This document shows positions 44,005 through 53,000 of a DNA stretch of 64,000 bases, one piece after another. The stretch comes from an uncultured Winogradskyella sp. Lineage in GTDB: Bacteria; Bacteroidota; Bacteroidia; Flavobacteriales; Flavobacteriaceae. Where the stretch lies: assembly GCF_947498005.1 (NCBI RefSeq), contig NZ_CANMIW010000001.1, positions 124,001-188,000 on the forward strand, given 5' to 3'. A program made the translations under genes and the position numbers. Each line of letters begins with the position of its first letter. Within the stretch, counting starts at the first letter, position 1. The notes under the pieces are model-generated. The model was given only the letters and a program-made list of their open reading frames with translations, ran no database searches and was not told the origin of the DNA.

Positions 44005-45165
44005 ATGCAATTTTCTGAAGTTTTAGGTCAAAAACACATAAAAAACCACCTTACTACAAGTGTTGATGCTGGCAGAATTGCCCATGCGCAACTATTTGTT
44101 GGTCCTGAAGGTTCTGGTACATTGCCAATGGCTTTAGCGTATGCACAATACATTTTGTGTAGTAATACCAATGGCGAGAATTCTGGCGGTAACGAATCTT
44201 GTAATATAAAATTTAAGAATTTTTCTCATCCAGATCTACATTTTGCGTTTCCGGTAACTACAAGCGATAAGGTTAAAAGCAAACCTGTTTCTAGTTTCTA
44301 TTTAGAAGAATGGCGACAACTCCTAGATCAACAACCTTACGGAAACCTATTTGATTGGTATAAAATGCTTGGTGTAGATAATAAACAAGGGCAAATTGGT
44401 GTAGATGAAGCTTTACAAATTGTAAAATCTTTAACGCTAAAATCGTATGAAGGTGGCTACAAAGTAATGCTTATTTGGATGGCAGAAAAGATGAATACAG
44501 CTAGTGCCAACAAGTTACTTAAACTCATTGAAGAGCCACCTGAGAAAACTATATTTATTCTCATTGCTGAAGACGAAGAGCAAATAATTAATACAATCCG
44601 TTCACGTTGTCAAATCTTACATTTTCCGCCATTAGCGGAAGAAGCTATTGCTGAAGCTTTAGTTAAAAACTATCATATTGAAGAATCAGTTGCGACTAAA
44701 ATTGCACATCAAGCGAATGGAAATTACAATAAAGCTTGTGATCTTATTTATCAAGACAGTGAAGATATTCAATTTGAAAAATGGTTTGTGATCTGGATTC
44801 GTTCAGCATTTAAAGCTAAAGGAAACAAAGCTGCTATTCACGATTTAATTTCATGGTCTGAAGAAATTGCGAAAACAGGACGAGAAACACAAAAGAAATT
44901 TTTAGCCTTTTGTTTAAATTATTTTAGGCAAGCACTGTTGCTTAATTATAAAGCTGATGAATTGGTATATTTAGAACCAAAATCTGATGGGTTTAAGCTT
45001 GAAAAATTTGCGCCTTTTGTGCATGATTCTAACATAATGGAAATATCAGAAGAACTGCAAGATGCCATTTACCATATAGAACGTAATGGTAATTCTAAGA
45101 TTGTTTTAACCGATTTATCTATAAAACTGACACGTTTACTTCATAAAAAAAGCCAAGCTTCTTAG
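44005..45165 (+). CDS. holB: DNA polymerase III delta' subunit
   Basis: A 386-residue clamp-loader subunit. FVGPEGSGTLPMALAYAQYI sits where the P-loop would be, but the GKT is degenerate, as usual for delta'. Later segments NKLLKLIEEPPEKTIFIL and TIRSRCQILHFPPL (the SRC motif) confirm the family. A Cys pair near residues 52-66 may bind zinc. It helps load the sliding clamp. A TAGTTTTG box (43993-44000) ends four bases before the ATG, which would give a leaderless message. Followed by a terminator overlapping the stop codon. Confidence 0.9.
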   Translation: MQFSEVLGQKHIKNHLTTSVDAGRIAHAQLFVGPEGSGTLPMALAYAQYILCSNTNGENSGGNESCNIKFKNFSHPDLHFAFPVTTSDKVKSKPVSSFYLEEWRQLLDQQPYGNLFDWYKMLGVDNKQGQIGVDEALQIVKSLTLKSYEGGYKVMLIWMAEKMNTASANKLLKLIEEPPEKTIFILIAEDEEQIINTIRSRCQILHFPPLAEEAIAEALVKNYHIEESVATKIAHQANGNYNKACDLIYQDSEDIQFEKWFVIWIRSAFKAKGNKAAIHDLISWSEEIAKTGRETQKKFLAFCLNYFRQALLLNYKADELVYLEPKSDGFKLEKFAPFVHDSNIMEISEELQDAIYHIERNGNSKIVLTDLSIKLTRLLHKKSQAS

Positions 45166-45174
45166 GCCTGGCTT
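45151..45174. terminator. Terminator at the end of holB
   Basis: AGCCAAGC (45151-45158) pairs with GCCTGGCT (45167-45174) except one base, with an A-run before and T-rich sequence after. It overlaps the holB stop codon and lies between convergent genes. Moderate support. Confidence 0.55.
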
Positions 45175-45197
45175 TGTAATTTTTATTTTAATCAACA

Positions 45198-45743
45198 TTA
45201 TTCAGTTGCTGTAGTTTCAGCACTAGTTTCTTTTGCTTCACCTCCTTTATTTAATGCTGAAAGAATTTCCTCTGTTATATCCTTTCCTTCTGCACCATAT
45301 AAAACACTACCAGCATCATTTGCGCCTAATATAAAAGTATATCCATTAGCTTTACCATAATCCTTGATAAAAGCTTTTACTTGTTTAACTAAAGTATCAA
45401 TTTCTTTCTGACCTTCTGTTTGCAAAGCTTTTTCCTCGTTACCAATTTGATAATCTTGCATTTGTTTTTTCTGAACCAATGCATTATATACTTCTTCTTG
45501 CTTAGTCTTATTCATTTTTGAAGCTTGAGATTGAAATGCTTGCGCTTCCATTTGAATCATTTGATTAAGGCTATCCGCTTTTTTATTGAAGGCATCTACT
45601 TTAATTTTAAATGATTCTTCAAAGTCAACTTTCTTATTAAATTCGTTTACCACTTTTGTATTATCTACAAATGCTGTTTTTTGTTGTTCTTGGCAAGAAG
45701 CCGCTCCAACTAAAACCATTAAACCTAAAATTACTTTTTTCAT
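45198..45743 (-). CDS. OmpH/Skp-like lipoprotein
   Basis: A 181-residue protein: lipoprotein leader MKKVILGLMVLVGAASC, then a long helical coiled-coil with VDNTKVVNEFNKKVDFEESF and YNALVQKKQMQDYQIGNEEK, and the end GYTFILGANDAGSVLYG. That layout is that of OmpH/Skp periplasmic chaperones. The soluble Skp family lacks the lipid anchor, so this is a membrane-tethered variant. Probably assists outer-membrane protein folding. A TACATTTG box lies about 68 bases upstream. Confidence 0.85.
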   Translation of the reverse strand: MKKVILGLMVLVGAASCQEQQKTAFVDNTKVVNEFNKKVDFEESFKIKVDAFNKKADSLNQMIQMEAQAFQSQASKMNKTKQEEVYNALVQKKQMQDYQIGNEEKALQTEGQKEIDTLVKQVKAFIKDYGKANGYTFILGANDAGSVLYGAEGKDITEEILSALNKGGEAKETSAETTATE

Positions 45744-45810
45744 TCTATTTTGTTATTTACTAATTATGAAAGTTAAAATCTTTCTTATTTATGTTTCAAA
45801 TTAATTTTTG

Positions 45811-45818
45811 CAAATGTA
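45811..45818 (-). promoter_or_regulatory. Candidate -7 box of the OmpH-like gene
   Basis: TACATTTG on the minus strand, matching TAnnTTTG, 68 bases before the start. No -33 TTG found. Confidence 0.4.
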
Positions 45819-45999
45819 TAAAAGTTACAGAGTGAAATGGCGAATTTTTTAAATATTGATATTTTCTATGGAAAATAAACACCCTTATTTTTAAAATCTA
45901 TTGAAAACGACGTCATTTAAGGCGTTTTAAGCGCATTTCTAAAATTTCTGTTGTTACTAGACTTGAAACTCTTAGAAGCTCTAAAAAAACATATTTAAA

Positions 46000-46860
46000 T
46001 TACGAATTAGTATTCTTGAGCACATAAATATGCGACGAATACTCTTTAGAGTGTTTTGCCTTCCGATTAGAGCGCCAACCAATCCAAAATGCCTTAACCG
46101 GATTCATAAATCCAGATTTATATTTTTCAGAAAGTAAACACACATAATAAGCATCAAATGTCATTGGTAATACTTTTTCTAATGTCATCTTTTTCTTTTT
46201 GAACAATTCTGAAATAGATGTTTTAGAAAAATGCCAAAGGTGTCTTGGCACATCATAAGCTGCCCAAAACTTTTTATAATACTGCGCATCGTAACTTTTA
46301 TAATTTGGAACCGCAATTACTAAAGTGCCATTTGGTTTTAATAACGATTTAAATAATGCTGTGTGCATTTCTAAATCTGGTAAATGCTCTAACACATGCC
46401 AAAGCGTAATAACATCAAAACTGTTCGGTTTTAGTTTTGATAACTCTTCAGTTTCAAAGACAGCGTTATTAGTTTTAGAGTTGGCAATTTGTCTTGCACT
46501 TTCATTGGGTTCTATTCCAGCAATACTCCAACTATCTTTTAAAGCGGTTTGTAAAAAGTCGCCTGTTCCACATCCAATATCTAAAAGCTGTTTGGTTTCT
46601 GACTGAAAAGAATTAATTAATTTCAGTTTTCGCTTTAGAGAAATTTCTCTCACTTTGTGATACACAAATTCTAATAAATTCCGCTTCGTATCTGTGTGTG
46701 AAATATAGTCTTCACTTTTATAATATTCAGATAACTTTTCTCCTTTAGGTTCTGGAAAAGTTTCTAACATATCGAGTTCTTTATTATGTAATAATTGAAA
46801 CTCTTCTTTAGAGACGGAATGGTCTTTTAGGGTTAGGTATGTTTGTTTGTTGTTTGGCAC
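46000..46860 (-). CDS. Class I SAM-dependent methyltransferase
   Basis: A 286-residue methyltransferase starting with GTG at 46860. The SAM-binding motif LLDIGCGTGDFLQTALKDSW is followed by VITLWHVLEHLPDLEMHTAL and KPNGTLVIAVPN, all hallmarks of UbiE/class I folds. No cofactor-specific or substrate-specific residues can be named. It follows the mnmG region in the same direction, with the 181-residue gene between. Cytoplasmic, with no membrane segment. Confidence 0.9.
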   Translation of the reverse strand: MPNNKQTYLTLKDHSVSKEEFQLLHNKELDMLETFPEPKGEKLSEYYKSEDYISHTDTKRNLLEFVYHKVREISLKRKLKLINSFQSETKQLLDIGCGTGDFLQTALKDSWSIAGIEPNESARQIANSKTNNAVFETEELSKLKPNSFDVITLWHVLEHLPDLEMHTALFKSLLKPNGTLVIAVPNYKSYDAQYYKKFWAAYDVPRHLWHFSKTSISELFKKKKMTLEKVLPMTFDAYYVCLLSEKYKSGFMNPVKAFWIGWRSNRKAKHSKEYSSHIYVLKNTNS

Positions 46861-46893
46861 GAATACTATTTACATTTTAAATAATTTACAATA

Positions 46894-47439
46894 TCAATAA
46901 TAAAATATTTCTTCAATTTGTCTAACAAATGAAATATCATCCTTTTTTGAAATGAAGAATGTAGAAGGATTAAGCGCACCTGTAAACGCCAAAATTCCAT
47001 AATTTTCATTAAATAAAATAGGTTCTATTCCGTCAACTATCGGATCCTTCATTCTAAAACTATCAAATGAATTTCCTTCTGAATCAAACAATACTTTTAA
47101 TTTATTTAATTCATATTTAGAACCAATATCAAAACTCAAAATTTTAGAATTCAAATTGTAGTCAATCTTTAAACTTCTAGCCAAGTCTGTTTCACAAGTA
47201 TAACGATACGTAATTACTGAATCTTTAATTGTTTTACTCAGACGATATTCAGTTCTTAGTTTTATAGAATCATTAAAAAAACTATACAAATACCTTGTTT
47301 GAAGAATGCTAGAATTTTGAACAAAAGGCTCTTCATTATATTTATCTTGTATATCATTAAGTATAAAAAAAACAAATCCAATCGTTGACAAAACAACAAC
47401 AGCGAAAACAAAAATCAGTATGTCTTTAGCTTTTTTCAA
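46894..47439 (-). CDS. Hypothetical membrane-anchored protein
   Basis: A 181-residue protein with one N-terminal hydrophobic segment (ILIFVFAVVVLSTIGFVFFI, about residues 7-27) and a mature part of about 150 residues with no motif I recognise. Start is TTG at 47439. A parS-like palindrome (47445-47460) lies five bases upstream. It may be co-transcribed with mnmG. Function unknown. Confidence 0.6.
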   Translation of the reverse strand: MKKAKDILIFVFAVVVLSTIGFVFFILNDIQDKYNEEPFVQNSSILQTRYLYSFFNDSIKLRTEYRLSKTIKDSVITYRYTCETDLARSLKIDYNLNSKILSFDIGSKYELNKLKVLFDSEGNSFDSFRMKDPIVDGIEPILFNENYGILAFTGALNPSTFFISKKDDISFVRQIEEIFYY

Positions 47440-47444
47440 ATGAT

Positions 47445-47460
47445 TGTTTCACGTGGAACA
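47445..47460. other. parS-like centromere site, one base pair off palindromic
   Basis: TGTTTCACGTGGAACA. The bacterial ParB site consensus is TGTTNCACGTGNAACA; this copy matches every fixed base. It lies just upstream of the TTG start of the 181-residue gene. A second copy is at 49539. Confidence 0.78.
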
Positions 47461-47500
47461 TTAATATAACATTTCATAAGATTAGCTTCGCTGAATCTGC

Positions 47501-47524
47501 GATTTCCCTTTTTCAAAGGAATTT
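47501..47524. repeat. ATTCC...GGAAT-type palindromic repeat, copy 1
   Basis: GATTTCCCTTTTTCAAAGGA followed by ATTT; overlaps the mnmG stop codon. Related copies at 49646 and 63098. The stem is imperfect here. Confidence 0.55.
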
Positions 47525-49394
47525 AGCGACCTAAATAAACTAATAAAACAGAAATATCATTAGGCGAAACTCCACTAATTCGAGATGCCTGAGAAATAGT
47601 TACCGGCTGTATTTTGTTTAATTTTTGTCTCGCTTCAATACTCATAGATTTCAATTTTGAATAATCAAAATCTGCAGGAATCTTTAAATTTTCAAGTCTA
47701 TTTAACTTATCTGCATTGTTCTTTTCCTTCTCAATATAACCAGCATATTTAACCTGGATTTCAGTTTGCTCTATAACTTCCCTATCCAAATCATTCGCTC
47801 GAATATAACCTTCAACGGCCTCAAACTTTCTTACATCGTCAATGGTAATATTTGGTCTTGCATACAACTTAAACATCTTATCTTGCTGCTTCACTATAGC
47901 AGAATTTTTAGATTCTAAAACAGGATTTGCTTCTTCGGGTTTCACACTTGTGTCTCTAAAAAATTGCACAAAAGCTTCCGATTTAGATTGCTTTTCTTCC
48001 ATACGTTTTAGACGTATTTCAGAAGCTAAACCTAATTGATACCCTTTAGGTGTCAACCTGAAATCAGCGTTATCTTGCCTTAATAAAGTTCTGTATTCAG
48101 CACGAGATGTAAACATTCTATAAGGCTCTTCTGTTCCCTTCGTAATTAAATCATCAATTAAAACACCTATATAAGCTTCATCTCTTTGCAAGGTAAATGC
48201 TTCCTTTTCTTGAACTTTTAAACTCGCATTTATTCCAGCCATCAAACCTTGAGAAGCGGCTTCTTCATATCCCGTAGTTCCATTAATTTGTCCAGCAAAA
48301 TATAGACCATCTACTAACTTTGTTTCTAGCGTATGTTTTAATTGTGTTGGTGGAAAATAATCATATTCTATAGCATAACCTGGTCTGAAAAATTTCACAT
48401 TTTCAAATCCAACTACAGAACGTAAGGCTTTGAACTGAACATCTTCTGGCAACGATGTGGAGAAACCATTAATATAATATTCGCATGTATTCCAACCTTC
48501 AGGTTCTACGAATAACTGATGTCTATCCTTATCAGTAAATCGATTAATCTTATCTTCAATTGAAGGACAATAACGAGGTCCAACACTTTTAATTCTACCA
48601 TTAAACATTGGCGAACGGTCAAAACCTTCACGCAACAAATCGTGAACCAATTCACTTGTATAAGACATATGACAAGAACGTTGTTCTGTCAATGGTTTTG
48701 TAATATCCAAATAAGAAAACTTCTCAGGATTTACATCACCAGGTTGCTCAATCATTTTAGAAAAATCTAAAGAACGACCATCAACTCTTGGTGGTGTTCC
48801 TGTTTTCATTCTTCCTGATTCGAAACCTAAATTAACGAGTTGTTCTGTGATCCCAGTTGCTGCTCTTTCACCTGCCCTTCCTCCACCAAAATTTTTATCT
48901 CCTATATGAATTAAGCCATTTAAAAAAGTTCCATTAGTTAACACAACAGACTTCGCTCTTACTTCAACTCCAAGAGATGTTTTTACACCAACCACTTTAT
49001 GATTTTCTACAATAAGGCCAGACACCATCTCTTGATAGAAATCAAGATTTTCAGTGCCTTCTAAAAGCATCCTCCAATCTTCAGCGAAACGCATTCTATC
49101 CGATTGCACTCTTGGACTCCACATTGCTGGTCCTTTAGATTTGTTTAGCATCTTAAATTGAATCGCAGACGTATCTGAAACAATTCCGCTATAACCACCA
49201 AGCGCATCAATCTCTCTAACAATTTGTCCTTTTGCAATTCCTCCCATTGCAGGATTACAAGACATTTGTGCAATGTTTTGAAGATTCATCGTAATTAACA
49301 ACGTCTTACTTCCCATGTTTGCAGCAGCAGCAGCAGCTTCACTTCCTGCATGTCCTGCTCCAACAACTACAACATCATATTCTTCGTTAAACAT
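47523..49394 (-). CDS. mnmG: tRNA uridine 5-carboxymethylaminomethyl modification enzyme MnmG (GidA)
   Basis: A 623-residue FAD-dependent enzyme that, with MnmE, modifies U34 in tRNAs. GAGHAGSEAAAAAANMG (FAD site, residues 12-28), GPRYCPSIEDKINRF (about 275) and GLYFAGQINGTTGYEEAAS (about 370) are the MnmG signatures. Normal length, ATG start. The mnmG gene lies near oriC in many bacteria, and here a parS-like site flanks each side, which supports proximity to the partitioning region; MnmE and parAB are not in the window. Confidence 0.97.
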   Translation of the reverse strand: MFNEEYDVVVVGAGHAGSEAAAAAANMGSKTLLITMNLQNIAQMSCNPAMGGIAKGQIVREIDALGGYSGIVSDTSAIQFKMLNKSKGPAMWSPRVQSDRMRFAEDWRMLLEGTENLDFYQEMVSGLIVENHKVVGVKTSLGVEVRAKSVVLTNGTFLNGLIHIGDKNFGGGRAGERAATGITEQLVNLGFESGRMKTGTPPRVDGRSLDFSKMIEQPGDVNPEKFSYLDITKPLTEQRSCHMSYTSELVHDLLREGFDRSPMFNGRIKSVGPRYCPSIEDKINRFTDKDRHQLFVEPEGWNTCEYYINGFSTSLPEDVQFKALRSVVGFENVKFFRPGYAIEYDYFPPTQLKHTLETKLVDGLYFAGQINGTTGYEEAASQGLMAGINASLKVQEKEAFTLQRDEAYIGVLIDDLITKGTEEPYRMFTSRAEYRTLLRQDNADFRLTPKGYQLGLASEIRLKRMEEKQSKSEAFVQFFRDTSVKPEEANPVLESKNSAIVKQQDKMFKLYARPNITIDDVRKFEAVEGYIRANDLDREVIEQTEIQVKYAGYIEKEKNNADKLNRLENLKIPADFDYSKLKSMSIEARQKLNKIQPVTISQASRISGVSPNDISVLLVYLGR

Positions 49395-49440
49395 AACTTT
49401 GGTTTATCTTAATTATTCACAACCTTTTATCTTTGCTTTT

Positions 49441-49511
49441 GTCAAGCTGAACTTGTTTCAGCTTCTATACTATAATTAAATACTAGATTCTGAAACAAGT
49501 TCAGAATGACA
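49441..49511. repeat. Pair of inverted GATTCTGAA/TTCAGAATGAC-type palindromic elements
   Basis: GTCAAGCTGAACTTGTTTCA GCTTC (49441-49465) is the reverse complement type of GATTCTGAAACAAGTTCAGA ATGAC (49486-49510); they share CTGAACTTGTTTCAG and its reverse complement exactly. Each is itself a palindrome and the two together form a larger inverted repeat. A third copy is in the gltX leader at 54893. Between mnmG and ybeY, noncoding. Confidence 0.75.
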
Positions 49512-49538
49512 CACCTAAAACTCGGTCAATAAAACTAT

Positions 49539-49554
49539 TGTTCCACGTGGAACA
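49539..49554. other. parS-like centromere site, perfect palindrome
   Basis: TGTTCCACGTGGAACA, a perfect 16-base palindrome that matches the ParB site consensus TGTTNCACGTGNAACA. Located between mnmG and ybeY, about 2.1 kb from the first copy. Confidence 0.82.
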
Positions 49555-49645
49555 ACTCTATTGAATTCAAATTAAAAATTTGAGTTCGCAAATATACAAT
49601 GAAATTCAAACAGTACTCATCAACTACTTTTTGTAATCTGAATTA

Positions 49646-49670
49646 GAGATTCCTTTTTTCAAAGGAATTC
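49646..49670. repeat. ATTCC...GGAAT-type palindromic repeat, copy 2
   Basis: ATTCCTTT (49649-49656), loop TTTC, AAAGGAAT (49661-49668): eight paired bases. It touches the stop codon of ybeY (minus strand), the same position as copy 1 at the mnmG stop. Confidence 0.65.
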
Positions 49671-50076
49671 ATCGTATACCTAGATAGTAATCTTCTTTTG
49701 AGCGCATTAACTTTTCTTCGTCGTCTGACTTATCTTTGTATCCACAATAATGAAGTACACCATGAATGATTACTCTTGCGATTTCATCTTCAAAAGAAAC
49801 ATTAAAATCTGAAGCATTTTCTTTAACTCTATCCACAGAAATATAGATTTCGCCATGTAATTCTTTTCCTACAGAATAATCAAAGCTAATAATGTCCGTT
49901 AATGTATCGTGATTTAGAAAATCGACATTCAATTTATGTAAGTAATCATCAGAACAAAAAACGTAAATGATTTCTCCTTCTCTACAATTTTCTTCTTGAA
50001 TGGTACTTGAAATCCACTTTGAAAAATGAACTTCGTTCTCTAATTTAAAATCTGTTTCGTAGTTAAAACTAATCAT
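49669..50076 (-). CDS. ybeY: Endoribonuclease YbeY (rRNA maturation factor)
   Basis: A 135-residue metalloprotein acting in 16S rRNA maturation and ribosome quality control. The metal-binding motif is HGVLHYCGYKD (His 105 and His 109). The canonical motif HGxLHLxGYDH has a third His at the last position; here it is Asp 115, a change I think also occurs in related Bacteroidota, so the metal site may use Asp. It overlaps the DUF4175 gene by eight bases. Confidence 0.92.
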   Translation of the reverse strand: MISFNYETDFKLENEVHFSKWISSTIQEENCREGEIIYVFCSDDYLHKLNVDFLNHDTLTDIISFDYSVGKELHGEIYISVDRVKENASDFNVSFEDEIARVIIHGVLHYCGYKDKSDDEEKLMRSKEDYYLGIR

Positions 50077-53000
50077 TGGCTTTATTAAAATACTCTTGAA
50101 TTTTCTTCTTAAAATGATTTTGCAAAGGTAATGCTTGTCTATTTAAAATCTCAGTGGTATTAAAATATTGTTTAGCTGTTGGAATTTGACTTCCATTATT
50201 CTGATTGAATTCTACTGTATTAGTTTCAGATTTACGCTTGGTATCTTGACCTTGCATAAACGTAGCATTCTCCATTTTTAATAATTGATGCTGCACATCC
50301 ATCATTTTTTGAAGCGTTTGATTTGTGAATCCTGTGTTTAATAAATCTAATTCAATTTCTTCCATTTGCTTTATTAGTTGTCCTGCTGATTCTATCTTTC
50401 CTTCCTTTGCAAATTTATCTTCTAAAGCCTGACGTAATAATTGTTGTTTCTGGTAAATTTTATAAAGTTCACCATTCTGTTCTTCGCTTCCTCCTTCTCC
50501 ATAACCATCATTTTGTTCGCCTTCACCATCACGTCCATTTTTTCCATTCTTGCCATTCTTTCCTTTTCCCTCACCATTTTCAATTTCTCCATTATCACCT
50601 TCTCCTTTTCCTTCTTTACCACCATTGCCATCTTTACCATTCTTCCCTTCTTTTTGACCATTTTGGTTGCCTTCTCCTTGTTGTTCTCCATTTTGTCCAG
50701 ATTTACCACCTTGACCACTCTTTCCTTGTCCTTCTCCACGCTTTCCATTCTCTCCACTTTTGCCATCTTTACCTTCCTTACCAGCTTTGCCTTGCTCTCC
50801 AGGTTTTTCGCCTTGACCGTCTTTACCTTCTTTTCCCTCGTTACCTGGTTTCTCTCCTTCGCCTTCCTTACCCTCTTCTCCTTCTTTGCCTTCTTTTCCT
50901 TCCTCACCTTTCTTTACGCCTTCCTCCATCTTTTTATTGAGCTCTTCTTGACTCATAATAATATCATCTAATTGTCCTTCTCCACCTTCGCCTTGTGATG
51001 GATTCATAGACATTTCCATATTATCTAAAACATCACTTAAAAAACTTGCCAATTCATTAGTAGACGTAACTGCATATTGTTGTGCACCAACGCCTTGATA
51101 TAATCTATTTTCTGAAAGTTGTTCTAATGCCTTATCGATGTTGAAATACACCTCAGTAATCTGAGAATTTACTTTCTCTGAAATTTTTGGTTGCCTTAAA
51201 GACAATGCAAATAAACTATCGTCTATATGCTCAAAATGTTCTCTAAGGTTGCTTTGCTCTATGATATATTTTCCGTAATTATTGTTATTGATACCAATAC
51301 TCTCAAAGGTTTCCATGAGCTCTTCTTGGTCAAAAGAATACAATAATAAATTCTCTAATATTTGACGAAGTGCGTCAATATCTTCAGACATTTGGTCGCC
51401 TCCACCACCTCCTCCAGCTTTCATTTTCATCATCTCACTCATTTGTTTCATTTTCTGAGCGGCTTTCTTCTGCTGTTTTTTGGCTTTCACTTTCTGTTCT
51501 TGCGCTTCTTTTTGGTCGCCCTTAGATTCGGCTTCTTCTTTCTTTTCTAAGGCTTCCTTAGCTTCCTTTTGGTCGAATTTAATTTCATCTTCTAAAAACT
51601 CATCCCTTGCAATTTTCATTGGTTTTTGAAGTTGACGGTCCTCGCGTTTTAAATCTTCTAAATCTTTTTGAAGTTTATCAAACTCCTCATTCAATTTTTC
51701 TTGAGCTTCTTTGGTGTTTTCTTTTTCCTTTTTGGATAACTCTTCTTGTTCTTCTGACAGTTTTTCTAATTCACTTGAAACTTTCTCAGCCTTCTTCATC
51801 ACATAGAAACGTTTGGTCAACTCTAAAAGTTGCTTCATGCTACGTTTCTTATTCTTGTTTTGTTTGGTTAATTCTTCAAGTTTTTGTGTGAATTCTTCTT
51901 TGTTTATTTTATCCTTTAATTCTTCCAATTCTTTAAGCAATTCTTCATCCTTTTTTAATTGCTCTTCATTTTCTTTTAAACGTTCTTTTAAATCTTCTTT
52001 AAATTGGTCGTCTTTCTTTTCGTCTTTTTGAAATTCCTCTAAATTATCTTGCAGTTTTTTGTTGAAGTTTTTCATCAACTGCTCTTGATTTTTTTGACGT
52101 TTTAAGAACTCTTCAAACTTCTTCTTGTCATTAAAATTTAGACTTTCTTTTTCCTTTTGCGTTTTAGATAATTCTTCAAGCTTTTTATCTTGTTCTTGAA
52201 GTTTATCAAACGTTTTACTGATATCCTTTATCGTTTCGTTCTGCTCATTAAGCTGTTTTTGCTCTTCTTCATCCTTTGTTAATTTTCGGTAACTGAACGT
52301 AGAACTTTTGGTACGCTTGTAATTGTGCAGTGCATCATTATCGAAAACCTCGAAATACAGTTGGTAACTTACACCATCTTCAAGGTTGAATTGATTTGGA
52401 AATGCACTTACAAATTCTGAAAAATTTGATTTAGAAATAGTAATGGGTTCTACTACTTTTTTAGACTCATCGTCTGTTGGATAATACACCAATTGTAGTT
52501 TTGTTAAGCCATAATCATCACTCGCTTGTCCATAGAAATACAAACTCTGTTGGTCTATGGAATCTTTTTGTACCTTGATTTTCATTTCAGGATAACCATC
52601 CTTAATGACGTTGATGTTGTACGCTAAGTTTTCATAATCTTTAAGGTCATCATTACTGGTCGTAATACTGTAATTGTAGTTGTTGTAAAGTCGTTTTGAA
52701 GCTTCAAAAATTCCATTGCTATTCGACTTAAAACTTAAAGTATCTTCCGCATAAATTTGAACACCTGTTGTAGATTTTGTCTTTGCTTTCCACGTGATAT
52801 TTGTACCTTCAGGAATTACTGCAGAACCTGTACTTTTCAACACCTCATCTTGCTTTTTGGTATGCGATGGATAGTCTAAAACCATTTCGAAATTTACCAA
52901 ATTTGGTGTGTTGACTACCGTTAATTTATAAGGTTTTGATGTGACATCATTAGCCGATAAGGTAAATTCTATCGGTTCTTTAGGTAAACTGAATGTGTAT

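Noticed and set aside
47440-49670. Chromosomal replication origin oriC at mnmG
   Set aside because: parS-like sites are present but only one DnaA-box-like 9-mer was seen and no dnaA, dnaN or parAB; the intergenic spaces are too short for a typical origin.
50407-50971. Two long plus-strand frames (177 and 176 codons) and a second minus-strand frame (161 codons)
   Set aside because: They are other-frame readings of the Gly/Lys/Glu low-complexity tract of the DUF4175 gene, and give runs of His/Leu, Phe/Thr or Lys/Met that look like no protein.
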